Part shown: positions 1 through 9,404 of the stretch, piece by piece | Numbering within the stretch: position 1 is the first letter of the stretch | Layout: each line of letters starts with the position of its first letter | Origin: Lachnospiraceae bacterium | GTDB lineage: Bacteria; Bacillota; Clostridia; Lachnospirales; Lachnospiraceae | Reading direction: 5' to 3' | Length of the DNA stretch: 64,000 nt | NCBI GenBank assembly: GCA_029225065.1 | Contig: JAQXVT010000047.1 | Location: 44,774 to 108,773 of the forward strand | The notes under the pieces: model-generated | Seen by the model: only the letters and a program-made list of their open reading frames with translations | What the model was told of the DNA's origin: nothing | Database searches by the model: none | Program-made: the position numbers and the translations under genes

Positions 1-1705
1 CTGCCGTCCAGATGATCGAAGAAGCTCCGACCCTTTTCAGGATTGCGCACGGTTTATCTGTATAGATTCCAGGCGGATTCGAATGGATTGCCGCAAACTC
101 ATACGTATCCGTCATCGTGTACGGAAGTGTGAGCGTTGCCAGTACCGTAAGATCCGTATCATCCTGCACCTCAATCTCTACCTGATGCATATCAATGGTA
201 AGCGGTGTCCGCGGTGTAAATCCCGCAAACAGCTCTGCACCTGCCTTTGTCGGACTCATGTAAGTAAAATTATGTGCCGTCTTTCCGATCACCTTTACGC
301 CGAGCATTTTCTGAAGACGCGGATTTGCGATCGGTCCGCTGATCAAGAGGTTTCCGCCTGATTTTACATATGCCTCAATGTCATCCATCTCTTCCTCGCG
401 GATATTTGCCACGTGGGAAAGAATCAAAACACCAGCCTTTTCTTCCCGGATATTCTTTGATCCGATCACCTCAAATGGAATATTGTTCTCACGCAGTGTC
501 TTTGCCGCATTCAGCGGTCCCTCCAGGAAGTACTTCGGCTCAAAGCTCTTTTCCCGGACATCGATACCGGTCTCATTCGGGTCATATTTTGCATGTGTCG
601 CAAACCAGATCGCCGCGTCATGATCGAGCTTTCCGGTAATATATTTCTCATACTGACTTGTCTGGCTGTAAATGCCTTTCATAATATCATGGTAAACCTC
701 CGGCACAATGCTTCCGTCCGGATTGATCGCATCCACCAGAAGAAATGCCCCGTTATGTACCAGCGCTGTAATGACGTGCAGCAGCAGCTCCTCCTGCGTC
801 TTCGTTGTGGTATGATATTTCAGCTCCGGATCGCACCGCGAGGTATGATAAATAAACGGAAGATTCGGAGAAACATTCTTATAATATTTGTTGATAAAGC
901 TCTGCTGCAGAAATCCGCCATAATAGTCTCCGCCAAGATAATCAACGTGATCAGCAAGATACTCAGAGCTTCCGTCAATCCAGGAGCACGCAATACGGGA
1001 AAACTGATGCTCTACTGTCACATCCGGTTTTACCGCTTTTACACAGCCCGTGGAAAAAGCTGCAAAGTCTGCAATCCAGAGATCCTTGCGGTGTACATAC
1101 TCCAGCCAGTCCGGATCCTCCCAGTCAATGATGCGCGGCAGCTCCTTTCCGGTTTCCCGTTTATACCGCTCCCGGCAGCTCGGGCAGTAGCACGTCTCCG
1201 GGAAAAAGGTCATATCGAGAAACATGCCTTCGAAATCATACATCGTGTTCATCTCTGTCAGGCAGTCCTTCACGTACTGACGGTAGCCCGGATTGTTCGG
1301 GCAGACGATACCGTAGCGCCCGGTCTTGAAATTGTCGCCGCCGCGGTACTCGCGCATATTTTTTCCGTCCGCCGTAATCAGCCGCCATTCCGGGTGATTC
1401 TCATACGCCCAGTTGTCAAAGATCTGTGTAAAATAAGCGATAACTGCGATGCCGTTTTCATGACTTTTTTTTACCATCGTCCCGAAGAAATCGAATCCCT
1501 TCAGTCCCTTATGCATCCGGCCGACCTTCGTCGGATAATAGGCAAGTCCCGTATGTGGACGCCCTTTTACCATCGCTGCCTGAATTCCGGCGTCCTTTAA
1601 TGCTTCTACATATTCATCTACATCGATCTTACTTAAAAATTCCTCGTTCCAGTCATCGATGTGCATGTCCATCAGATTTCTTCTGTAATTTCCCTCAATC
1701 CACAT
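1..1705 (-). CDS. GHL6-like glycoside hydrolase, 3' end outside window
   Basis: The frame is open from an ATG at 1705 to the left edge, giving about 568 residues without a stop. An AGGAGG box lies 8 bases before the ATG. The N-terminal half looks like a TIM-barrel glycosidase of the hypothetical glycosyl hydrolase 6 type: it contains HIDDWNEEFL near the start, then FEGMFLDMTFF followed by CYCPSC. The later part resembles a beta-galactosidase trimerisation/GATase-like domain (AGVLILSHVANI, SGGNLLISG). The substrate cannot be read from sequence; alpha-fucosidase-like or galactosidase-like activity is possible. It lies downstream of an AraC regulator and a CUT1 transporter on the same strand, so it probably acts on the sugar they import. 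No signal peptide is visible, so it is probably cytoplasmic. Confidence 0.8.
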   Translation of the reverse strand, partial: MWIEGNYRRNLMDMHIDDWNEEFLSKIDVDEYVEALKDAGIQAAMVKGRPHTGLAYYPTKVGRMHKGLKGFDFFGTMVKKSHENGIAVIAYFTQIFDNWAYENHPEWRLITADGKNMREYRGGDNFKTGRYGIVCPNNPGYRQYVKDCLTEMNTMYDFEGMFLDMTFFPETCYCPSCRERYKRETGKELPRIIDWEDPDWLEYVHRKDLWIADFAAFSTGCVKAVKPDVTVEHQFSRIACSWIDGSSEYLADHVDYLGGDYYGGFLQQSFINKYYKNVSPNLPFIYHTSRCDPELKYHTTTKTQEELLLHVITALVHNGAFLLVDAINPDGSIVPEVYHDIMKGIYSQTSQYEKYITGKLDHDAAIWFATHAKYDPNETGIDVREKSFEPKYFLEGPLNAAKTLRENNIPFEVIGSKNIREEKAGVLILSHVANIREEEMDDIEAYVKSGGNLLISGPIANPRLQKMLGVKVIGKTAHNFTYMSPTKAGAELFAGFTPRTPLTIDMHQVEIEVQDDTDLTVLATLTLPYTMTDTYEFAAIHSNPPGIYTDKPCAILKRVGASSIIWTA

Positions 1706-1782
1706 GTATCTTTCCTCCTGTCTCTGTCTGGCAGTGTTTCCTTCTGTCAAACGATCTGCCTCACTTATGGTGCAAGCGCGTC

Positions 1783-2724
1783 TTATCCTTCCGCGCATTC
1801 TCCCATATTTTCTTCGATCTGTTCCCGGCTCACCATTTCATCCAGAAACTGGCTCGGAGAAACACCGATCAGATTTTTAAATGTCTTGCTGAATACATGA
1901 ATCCCTGAAAATCCGGTCTGCCGCGCCACCTCGGTAATATTCAGATCACTGTTTAAAAGCATCTGCCGTGCGCGGTCGATCTTGATATTCGTCACATAGC
2001 GGTGCAGTGAAATGCCCAGGTGAGACTGAAAAATGCCGGTCAGATAATTCGGCGTCACACCGATTGCAGCCGCAATACTCTCATTGTCCATATCCACGCC
2101 GGGTTCACAGCTCTGTATGTAATCCACTGCTTTCTCAATATGAATCCATGCCTTCGTCTTGATTGTATTTCCGCTGACGCTGCTCGCCCCGTCGATCTGA
2201 TAGCGCCACGCACAAATCAAAAAGGTCACACATTCCGAGCGCAGAATAATGTCTCTGCCCTTCCGGTTCAAATTGAATTCCCGCATCATATCGAGATAAC
2301 GGCGGACGAGGCGGTTTCTCTCACTCTCCGGAATCTCCGATACGACCACCTGCTGATGCAGCAGATCCTCCTGCGGCGGAATCGTCAGCTGACGCTCTGC
2401 CTCATCGAGCACATCCTTGTGAATCAGTGCCCTTCTCTCCGGGGTGTCATAAAAATCAAAGTGAATAATATACTGAATAAACGGCTCTTCTCCGTCCGGA
2501 ATAATCATGTGCGTCATATACGGCGGAATGATGATTGCATTGCCACGTTTCAGCCGATACCGCACTCCGGCAATGATGAACTCCGCGCTGCCAGACGCGA
2601 TATACGTGTAGACATGGTCAATATCCCGCCATTTTCCGGACAGCATCGTCGTCACCTTTTTCAGACGCATCATGCGCACATACGGACTGATCGCCGCAAA
2701 ATCCACGCCTTCCATCCGGCACAT
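1783..2724 (-). CDS. AraC-family transcriptional regulator
   Basis: This 313-residue protein has the usual AraC sugar-regulator length. Residues 1-150 look like a cupin-type effector domain (YRLKRGNAIIIPPYMTHMI). Residues about 210-310 hold the two helix-turn-helix units, with IAAAIGVTPNYLTGIF and the signature region ITEVARQTGFSGIHVFSKTF. The ATG at 2724 follows AGGTGAGAAC. It sits about 200 bp downstream of the permease genes and 78 bp upstream of the GHL6-like gene on the same strand, so it probably controls the neighbouring transporter and glycosidase. The effector sugar is unknown. Confidence 0.9.
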   Translation of the reverse strand: MCRMEGVDFAAISPYVRMMRLKKVTTMLSGKWRDIDHVYTYIASGSAEFIIAGVRYRLKRGNAIIIPPYMTHMIIPDGEEPFIQYIIHFDFYDTPERRALIHKDVLDEAERQLTIPPQEDLLHQQVVVSEIPESERNRLVRRYLDMMREFNLNRKGRDIILRSECVTFLICAWRYQIDGASSVSGNTIKTKAWIHIEKAVDYIQSCEPGVDMDNESIAAAIGVTPNYLTGIFQSHLGISLHRYVTNIKIDRARQMLLNSDLNITEVARQTGFSGIHVFSKTFKNLIGVSPSQFLDEMVSREQIEENMGECAEG

Positions 2725-2926
2725 GTTCTCACCTGCTTTCTCCGTTTTCTATTTCTGCAAACTACCTTCCACTGCTTATTTTGCCTGTCCTCCGACACCA
2801 TCTGCCTCGTTTGCAATCCTCTTTCGCTATTTGTTCACAAGCGCCAGCCGCTTCACACTCTGCACTCAAACAATAAAATTTTCACTCTCTTCTGGCTGCC
2901 TTCGACAATCAAACTCTGCATGAATG

Positions 2927-3760
2927 TCAGCCCTTTACCGCTCCTGCCATCATGCCTTCCATGATCTTGTTGTAGAAAAACAGATAGATAACCAGCACCG
3001 GCAGCGTCGCCATCGCAAGTGCCGCCAGAAGCAGCGTGTAGCTTGTCATATACTGTGAGGTAAAATACGTCAGACCGATCGGAATGGTCTTTAAAGCTTC
3101 CTTTGAAATCAGTACCTGTGCAAATGCAAATTCATTCCACACATGCATGAACGTCAGAATCACGACTGTTGAAAGAATCGGCTTGCACAGCGGCATCATG
3201 ATCACAAACATCGTCTTGAGCAGTCCGGCTCCGTCAATCGCCGCAGCTTCCTCCATATCGATCGAGATGCCCTGCATATAGCTGTCAATTAAAAAGACCG
3301 ACATCGGCAGCTCCATCGCCACATAGACCGGAATCAGTGACCAGCGCGTGTTCAGGATACCGATTTTCTTTTCCTGAATAAAAAGCGGCACGATCAGTGC
3401 ATAGATCGGTACCATCATCGCCGCCATCAGCATGCCGTAAATCAGGTTTCTTCCTTTGAAGCGGTATCTGGAGAGCAGATAGCCAAGGGTAAAGGAAAGG
3501 ACCAGTACCAGCACCAGCGAGATGAGGCTGTTAAATACACTGTTGATCGTAAACGTTCCAAAGCTCGCACGCTTGAAAGCGTCTACATAATTACTGAAAT
3601 TCGGAACCGCCGGAAGTGAAATCGGGCTGCGCGCAAACTCGACATCCGTCTTCAGGGAAGAATACAAAAGCCAGATCACCGGAAAAATACAGGTCAATGA
3701 AAGAATCATGATCGGAACATTGACCAGCAGATTCGCGCCCCACCGTTTCCATTTTTTCAT
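2927..3760 (-). CDS. Carbohydrate ABC transporter permease, MalG type
   Basis: This is a 277-residue CUT1-family inner permease with about six membrane segments. The cytoplasmic EAA loop that docks the ATPase is seen as EEAAAIDGAGLLKTMF. Its ATG overlaps the end of the upstream permease gene by 4 bp, which implies translational coupling. No ATPase gene lies in this operon; CUT1 systems in Clostridia often share one MsmK-type ATPase encoded elsewhere, so that is inferred here. Confidence 0.92.
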   Translation of the reverse strand: MKKWKRWGANLLVNVPIMILSLTCIFPVIWLLYSSLKTDVEFARSPISLPAVPNFSNYVDAFKRASFGTFTINSVFNSLISLVLVLVLSFTLGYLLSRYRFKGRNLIYGMLMAAMMVPIYALIVPLFIQEKKIGILNTRWSLIPVYVAMELPMSVFLIDSYMQGISIDMEEAAAIDGAGLLKTMFVIMMPLCKPILSTVVILTFMHVWNEFAFAQVLISKEALKTIPIGLTYFTSQYMTSYTLLLAALAMATLPVLVIYLFFYNKIMEGMMAGAVKG

Positions 3761-4650
3761 GCCGATTTCCTCCTTCCCATCAAAAGCTGAATCGCACCGC
3801 TGATCAGAAGTGCAAATACCAGGATTGCAACTGCGATCGCTGCGCCCATGCCAAAGTTGCCAAAGCGGAATGTAAATTCATAGCAGTACATCGCCAGTGA
3901 CTCGGACGCACGCCCCGGACCTCCGTTTGTCAGTGCAACGAGATGATCGTAAATTTTCATCGTGCCGCCTGCGCAGAGGATGATGCACACCTTCAGGCTG
4001 TTCCAGATCATCGGAAGCGTGATGTAGATCGACTTCTTAAAGCCGGTCGCCCCGTCGATCTCCGCACACTCAAAAATATCCTGCGGAATCGCGGAAATCG
4101 CGCTCATCAAAATGACCATATACAGTCCAATGTACTGCCATACAACCGGAATCGACACACTTTTCAGCACCAGATTCTGATCGTCCAGCCACAGCCGGAT
4201 CCACTCCGGCTTCCCGATAAAGTTCAGGAACATATTTAAAAGTCCGTAGTTGCTGTTGTAAATGAAGCGCCATACGTATCCGACAACGAGCGCCGACATG
4301 ACAACCGGGAAGAAAATCACCGCCCGGTGAAACGCCTTGAACCGCAGTCTGCGAAGCGTCATTAAAAATGCGATGATAAGTGCGATTCCAACCTGGCCGA
4401 TCGTGCAGACCAGTGACAAAAACAGGGTGTTCTTTGTCACAAGCCAGAAGTCGGAAGATTTTACCAGTGTCTTATAATTGTCCAGCCCGACAAATTTCGG
4501 GGTTCCGATTCCTTTCCATTTCGTAAGGCTGTAATATACCGATACACCAAGCGGATATACCATAATATACAGAAAGTAAAGAAATGGAATCAGTACCAGC
4601 AGGTAAATCAGGACGCGCTGCTTTTTATTCTGTATTTCTCTTGTATTCAC
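3757..4650 (-). CDS. Carbohydrate ABC transporter permease, MalF type
   Basis: This is a 297-residue CUT1 permease. It starts with GTG at 4650, preceded by AAAGGAG at good spacing. The first membrane segment (LIYLLVLIPFLYFLYIMVYP) is followed by the usual YSLTKW motif. The EAA loop reads ECAEIDGATGFKKSIYI. It pairs with the downstream MalG-type permease (4-bp overlap) and is separated from the binding protein gene by 148 bp that contain a hairpin. Confidence 0.92.
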   Translation of the reverse strand: MNTREIQNKKQRVLIYLLVLIPFLYFLYIMVYPLGVSVYYSLTKWKGIGTPKFVGLDNYKTLVKSSDFWLVTKNTLFLSLVCTIGQVGIALIIAFLMTLRRLRFKAFHRAVIFFPVVMSALVVGYVWRFIYNSNYGLLNMFLNFIGKPEWIRLWLDDQNLVLKSVSIPVVWQYIGLYMVILMSAISAIPQDIFECAEIDGATGFKKSIYITLPMIWNSLKVCIILCAGGTMKIYDHLVALTNGGPGRASESLAMYCYEFTFRFGNFGMGAAIAVAILVFALLISGAIQLLMGRRKSA

Positions 4651-4702
4651 GCTGTCTACTCCTTTCTGCCTTTCTGCAACCTCATACCGCTCTGTACAGA
4701 TG

Positions 4703-4741
4703 GGGCCGCTGCCCCTCGTCCAAACGATGGTTCAGCGGCCC
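4703..4741 (-). other. Intercistronic hairpin after binding-protein gene
   Basis: A perfect 9-bp inverted repeat (GGGCCGCTG / CAGCGGCCC) lies between the binding-protein stop and the permease start. No U-run follows on the minus strand, so it is not a standard terminator. Such hairpins often stabilise the binding-protein part of the mRNA and raise its level over the permeases; that role is inferred. Confidence 0.55.
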
Positions 4742-4798
4742 GCGCCTCATGTGTTGCAGATCAGTCCTGCATATTTACTTTATTTTAATTTTATCGGA

Positions 4799-6094
4799 TC
4801 AATAATTTGCTTCCAGTGTAGCCTGGCAATCTGCTGCCATATCCTCTGCTGTCATAGATCCCGCGATCAGCTGCTGTGTATCTGCGTAAAGAACGCCGGA
4901 GCCAACCTCTGCCGGAAGTACACAGTCAAAGATCGAGCAGTTGTTCATCTGTGCTGCCAGCTCGTAGTACTCTGCGAACAGCGGAGCCAGGGATGACATA
5001 TCCAGATCGTCGCTTGTCTTTGCTGCGGAGATGAAGCCCTGCTGCAGTGCATCGTCTGCATACTCGCCTGTGGTGACTGCCTTCAGGAATGCCAGTGCCG
5101 CAGTGAGGTTCTCATCCTGTACGCTCGTGTTGATTACGTAGTTCCAGCCTGCGCCTGCTGCTGTATCATACTTTGTACCGCTCTCGCCCTCTACTGCCGG
5201 CATCAGGCCAACGTGTGTCGTTGCAAGAACATCCTCCGGGCAATTCTGGATCATCGTTCCGACGGACCATGCGCCGTTGAAGTACATCGCTGCCTTCTTG
5301 TCGTAGTACAGGGAGTACATCTCATCCTGGTTGATGGAGTTCATGTCATCGTTGAAATACTGCGCGATATTCTGGAAGCCTTCCAGTGCTCTTACGAATG
5401 CTTCGTCTGTAAACTTCGCGCCTTCATTGTTTGCCAGGCTGTTGAACCAGTCCTGATCGATATACTTATATGCATAGGTATTGAATACTGCGGACTCTGC
5501 CAGCCACTGATCCTTATTACCCATTGCGATCGGTGTGTAGCCTGCTTCTTTGATCTTTGCACAGTCCTCAAGCAGTTCTGTCCAGGTCTCCGGCCATCCG
5601 TCGATGCCGCACTCCTCAAAGATCGCCTGATTGTAAACGCCGATACAGTTTGCCTGCATCTGGAACGGAACGCCCCACTGTGTTCCATCGTACGTCGTAT
5701 CTGCAAATGCGCCGTCCACATAAGCAGCTGCCCAGTCCTCATCTGCGGAGATATACTGGTCTGCTGCCTGGATTACTTCTGCATCTGCAAACGTCGGAAG
5801 CATATCGCCCTTTGTCAGCCAGATATCCGGAAGCTCATCGCCTGCCATCAGCGCCGTCAGCTTTTCCTGATAGTTATTGGAATCGGTAAACTGGAAATCA
5901 ATCTCTACGTTCGGATTCTCTTCCATAAATTTATGAGCTGCATTCCAGAATGCCTTTGAAGTGCCACCGCCATCTTCCTCATGGAAATGGAACAGGGTAA
6001 ACTTACCGGAAAGCCCTTCTTCCGCCATCGCAGTTGTTCCAAAAATCATTGTCATTGCCATTGCCATTGTCAAAATCACCGTTCGTTTTTTCAT
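4799..6094 (-). CDS. Extracellular sugar-binding protein, ABC family 1
   Basis: This 431-residue protein has the length and layout of CUT1 solute-binding proteins. A signal peptide covers about residues 1-24, ending in TTAMA before EEG. Family motifs include FTDSNNYQEKLTALMAGDELPDIW and, near the middle, AAMYFNGAWSVG. There is no lipobox cysteine in the first 30 residues, unusual for a Gram-positive binding protein. A GGAGG box precedes the ATG. It heads the operon with the two permeases. The ligand is not identifiable; a plant or host oligosaccharide is likely from the neighbouring glycosidases. Confidence 0.93.
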   Translation of the reverse strand: MKKRTVILTMAMAMTMIFGTTAMAEEGLSGKFTLFHFHEEDGGGTSKAFWNAAHKFMEENPNVEIDFQFTDSNNYQEKLTALMAGDELPDIWLTKGDMLPTFADAEVIQAADQYISADEDWAAAYVDGAFADTTYDGTQWGVPFQMQANCIGVYNQAIFEECGIDGWPETWTELLEDCAKIKEAGYTPIAMGNKDQWLAESAVFNTYAYKYIDQDWFNSLANNEGAKFTDEAFVRALEGFQNIAQYFNDDMNSINQDEMYSLYYDKKAAMYFNGAWSVGTMIQNCPEDVLATTHVGLMPAVEGESGTKYDTAAGAGWNYVINTSVQDENLTAALAFLKAVTTGEYADDALQQGFISAAKTSDDLDMSSLAPLFAEYYELAAQMNNCSIFDCVLPAEVGSGVLYADTQQLIAGSMTAEDMAADCQATLEANY

Positions 6095-6375
6095 TCTACA
6101 TCCTCCATTTTTCCGTCATTTTACCCAATAGCACGCAATTTCGACCCAATACTATATGGATAATAACAACATTAATTTGTTCTGATGTTTATAGCTCTAG
6201 CACTTTTACACAAATATGTCATTAGCTATTTCAAATATTATTTGTCATTTTCTACGATCTTTTTTATTTTTCTCTATCCGCAAATGCACAGAAAATCATT
6301 TTTTGCCGTTGTCTCATTTATCAGAAAATATACACAATTTCAGAAAGCAGACTGATTTAGTCAAGTCGAGATACA

Positions 6376-6402
6376 AAGTGAACTGCAAATATCCGTTTTG
6401 AT
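6376..6402 (+). repeat. Short dispersed intergenic repeat, family A (diverged copy)
   Basis: The segment contains aactgcaaatatccgttttg, a diverged version of the core TTGCGAATATCCGCTTTGAC found at 12467, 18771, 25661 and 59748. It lies in the 537-bp gap between the first binding-protein gene and the GH2 gene. Apart from this repeat and the terminator at 6433, that gap is AT-rich and shows no gene. Confidence 0.5.
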
Positions 6403-6432
6403 ATGAGTCACGCAGTGAAGTGAACTGCGTTC

Positions 6433-6489
6433 AAAAAAAGAAGCACCACCCGCAGATGTTTCGTCTGCGACGCAGTGCCCCTCTTCTTT
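6433..6489 (-). terminator. Terminator of the GH2 operon
   Basis: On the minus strand, GAAGAGGGGCACTGCGTCGC and the following arm form a long imperfect stem with CATCTGCGGGTGGTGCTTC, ending in a run of seven T. It lies about 150 bp beyond the GH2 stop, as expected for the end of the second sugar operon. Confidence 0.65.
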
Positions 6490-6631
6490 GCTTTTATTTT
6501 ATTATGCTTATATAACTTTCGCTTCTTGCAGAATCACAAGAAATACATCTGCAAGCTGATCTCTTCTCATGATATTCCTCAAGCGAACTTCTTCTTATGC
6601 TGTTTTCAGGATTTACGCCTTACGCTCAGAC

Positions 6632-8422
6632 TCAGTCTCCGATTCTCCGGATTCCAACCTCCCTGCAGTTGATCTCCTTGATCTTGTCTGCCGGGAGCTT
6701 GTATGCGTGGTTCGCGTCAAGCAGTCCGTTGATCTCCTGCTGTACATCAGACACCTGCGTGTAGCAGTAGCCCACCACGTATGGCAGCCTCTTGATCGCA
6801 GTCGTGATCTTGTCAAACCGGCTTAAGAATTCTTCCTGCGTCGACACGGTATGGCCATAGCCCCAGTCATCCTTTCCACCGCCGGAGAATGCAATTCCGC
6901 CAAACTCGCTGATGATGATCGGCTGGCCCTTATAGGCGTAGCCCTCTGCCATCGATGATTTGTCCTTGCAGTGATAGATTTCGGAGTTCATCAGCTTCTC
7001 CAGATTGCCATTGTAGCGATTGAAGAAAATATCGCCATCCTCCTCATAATCATGCAGCGTAATGATGTCGGAAATGGTATGCTCCCAGCCGTCATTTACG
7101 ATAACCGGACGCATTTCGTCCATGCTCTTGGTCAGATAGTAAATTGCCTCTGTAAATTTCTGCTGCTGTCCGTCTGTCTTGATCTTCGGGACGCCCCAGG
7201 ACTCATTGAACGGTGTCCAGGTAATGATCGACGGGTGATTGTAATTCTGGCGCACGATCTCCATCCACTCAGCCGTAAACTCCTGCACAGCCTGATCGCT
7301 GAACTCGTACGTTGCCGCCATCTCGCTCCAGACACGCATACCCTTTTTGTCGCACCAGTACAGGAAACGTTCATCTTCAATCTTCATATGCTTGCGCACA
7401 CCGTTGTAGCCCATTGCCAGAAGCTTGTCGATATCGTCAATCAGTGCCTCCTCATCCGGCGGTGTCAGGTGCGATTCCTCCCAGTAGCCCTGGTCCAGGA
7501 TCAGTCTCTGGTAAAGCGGACGGCCATTCAGCAGGATATTGCCCGCCTCAATGCGGATGTCACGCATACCAAAATAGGATGCTGCCTCATCTACTGCCAC
7601 TCCGTCCTTTAAAATACGAATCGTCATATCATACAGGCTCGGAGAGACCGGTGTCCACTGATATACGCCCCACGGCTCCAGATCCGGGCGATATACACTG
7701 ATGACATCCAGTGCACGGTCACGGCATACCGGCTTTACAGAGCGGTTGATTTTCTGATCTCCAAACCAGATCTCCGTCTCGATCTCCCAGTTCCCCTCAC
7801 CAAGCTCGCTCGTCTCATACTCTGCGCGGATCGTATTATTCGAAAGATCCGGCGTCAGCTTCAGGCCCTTCAGATACGCTGTCGGAACGCTCTCCAGCCA
7901 TACCGTCTTCCAGATTCCCGTTGTCTGCACATACCAGCAGCCGAAATTCTCCGGCACCCAGCGCTGTTTTCCGCGCGGCTGCTCGATACTGTAGGAATCT
8001 TCCACCTTTACAGTCAGCTCATTTGCGCCGACCCTTAGATAACGCGTGATATCAAACGTAAATCTTGCGTAGCCGCCTCTGTGGCAGCCCACATACGTAC
8101 CGTTTACCCAGAGCTTTGTCAGGAAATCGCTTCCCTCAAAATGAATCAGGATTCTTCGCTCTTCCAGCTCCTCCTTCGCCATTTCTACCGTTCTGGCATA
8201 CCATACCTGCTCATGCGCCGCCGGATCACCGATTCCGCTGCGCTTCGTTTCATACGTGAACGGCACCTCGATGGAAAGTGGCTGCTCTGGGAATGCTTCA
8301 TACCACCTTTGCGTCTCTCCGTCGTTTTTATCGTCAAACTGAAACTTCCAGGTTCCATTCAGGTTCGTCCATGTGCTTCTTACCAGCTGCGGACGCGGAT
8401 AATTTTTGATATACGAATTCAT
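6632..8422 (-). CDS. Glycoside hydrolase family 2 enzyme
   Basis: This 596-residue protein shows the GH2 layout: a jelly-roll sugar-binding domain (residues 10-180), an Ig-like domain (to about 285) and a TIM barrel. The acid/base is Glu407 in TPFNESWG and the nucleophile is Glu506 in ISEFGG. At about 600 residues it is shorter than LacZ and fits beta-glucuronidase or small beta-galactosidase types; the substrate cannot be fixed from sequence. No signal peptide is present, so it acts in the cytoplasm on sugars brought in by the upstream transporter. AAAGGATTTTTGAC precedes the ATG. It is the last gene of the operon starting at 12141. Confidence 0.93.
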   Translation of the reverse strand: MNSYIKNYPRPQLVRSTWTNLNGTWKFQFDDKNDGETQRWYEAFPEQPLSIEVPFTYETKRSGIGDPAAHEQVWYARTVEMAKEELEERRILIHFEGSDFLTKLWVNGTYVGCHRGGYARFTFDITRYLRVGANELTVKVEDSYSIEQPRGKQRWVPENFGCWYVQTTGIWKTVWLESVPTAYLKGLKLTPDLSNNTIRAEYETSELGEGNWEIETEIWFGDQKINRSVKPVCRDRALDVISVYRPDLEPWGVYQWTPVSPSLYDMTIRILKDGVAVDEAASYFGMRDIRIEAGNILLNGRPLYQRLILDQGYWEESHLTPPDEEALIDDIDKLLAMGYNGVRKHMKIEDERFLYWCDKKGMRVWSEMAATYEFSDQAVQEFTAEWMEIVRQNYNHPSIITWTPFNESWGVPKIKTDGQQQKFTEAIYYLTKSMDEMRPVIVNDGWEHTISDIITLHDYEEDGDIFFNRYNGNLEKLMNSEIYHCKDKSSMAEGYAYKGQPIIISEFGGIAFSGGGKDDWGYGHTVSTQEEFLSRFDKITTAIKRLPYVVGYCYTQVSDVQQEINGLLDANHAYKLPADKIKEINCREVGIRRIGD

Positions 8423-8512
8423 GTCAAAAATCCTTTCTCTGTGCTTTTTTGATTTTTATCAGGGCAGACTGCTCTGGTCCGTTTCGCCCTTCTGTCTTTC
8501 CTCAGTCCTTTA

Positions 8513-9391
8513 TCAGCCCTTCACACCCTCTGACACAGAAATTCCCTTGAGGAAATATTTCTGTGCAAACAGATACAGAATCAGCGGCGGAAGCATACTG
8601 ATCAGGCAGGCAGCGATCATCAGACCCCATTTCTGCTCATACTGACCGCTCAGAAGGCGCAGTCCAGGCGTCAGCGTCTGGTTTGCGGGGTTCGTCAAAA
8701 CGATGGACGGCCACAAAAGGTCGTTCCATGCCCCGTTAAACGCAAACAGTCCGACTACAATCAGTACCGGCTTGATCGACGGCAGGATGATATGGCGATA
8801 GATCGCAAAGCTTCCCGCTCCATCGATAGCTGCCGCTTCATCCAGATCCTTCGGGATTCCCTTGAGGAAGTTTCGGATCAGGAAGATATTGAACACACCT
8901 GCCAGGCTCGGCCAGATCAGTGCGTTCAGATTATCAATCCATCCAAGTGCATTGCAGATGCGGAACATCGGAAGCAGATTTACGACATTCGGGAACATGC
9001 TCATATACATCAGCACCCAGAAAATCTTATCTCCGCCCTTGAAATCGAGTCGTTCATAAGCATATGCACTCAGACTCGTAACGATCAGCGTACCAACCGT
9101 TACCGAGATTGAAACCACAAAGGAATTGCGGAACATCGGCAGAATATTTGCAGTCGTATTCGCACCCTCACCGCCGACAAAAATAGAAATATAGTTTCGA
9201 ACCGTCCACTCATCCGGGATAAGTCTCGTCAGATAATCCCAGGACCCTTTCAGGTTTGCAAAAGACGTAATAAATTCAGAATCACTTTTAAACGAGCTGA
9301 GAATCAGCCAGACGATCGGCAATACCCAGAGGATTCCAAGGATCGTCATGAAAATGCCTGCAATCAGCTTTCCTTTTTTTCCTGTTGTCAT
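8513..9391 (-). CDS. Carbohydrate ABC transporter permease, MalG type
   Basis: This CUT1 permease has the EAA loop DEAAAIDGAGSFAIYRHI and about six membrane segments. An in-frame ATG at 9418 is possible, but the ATG at 9391 is preferred because AGGGGAGG lies just upstream of it and the family N-terminus (MTTGKKGKLI) begins there; this gives about 292 residues. The gene follows the 449-residue MalF-type permease almost without a gap and precedes the GH2 gene. Confidence 0.92.
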   Translation of the reverse strand: MTTGKKGKLIAGIFMTILGILWVLPIVWLILSSFKSDSEFITSFANLKGSWDYLTRLIPDEWTVRNYISIFVGGEGANTTANILPMFRNSFVVSISVTVGTLIVTSLSAYAYERLDFKGGDKIFWVLMYMSMFPNVVNLLPMFRICNALGWIDNLNALIWPSLAGVFNIFLIRNFLKGIPKDLDEAAAIDGAGSFAIYRHIILPSIKPVLIVVGLFAFNGAWNDLLWPSIVLTNPANQTLTPGLRLLSGQYEQKWGLMIAACLISMLPPLILYLFAQKYFLKGISVSEGVKG

Positions 9392-9404
9392 ACCTCTGCC
9401 TCCC

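Noticed and set aside
83..1600. Plus-strand ORFs over the first 1.6 kb
   Set aside because: They are antisense to the open minus-strand GHL6-like frame, lack ribosome sites and show no family pattern.
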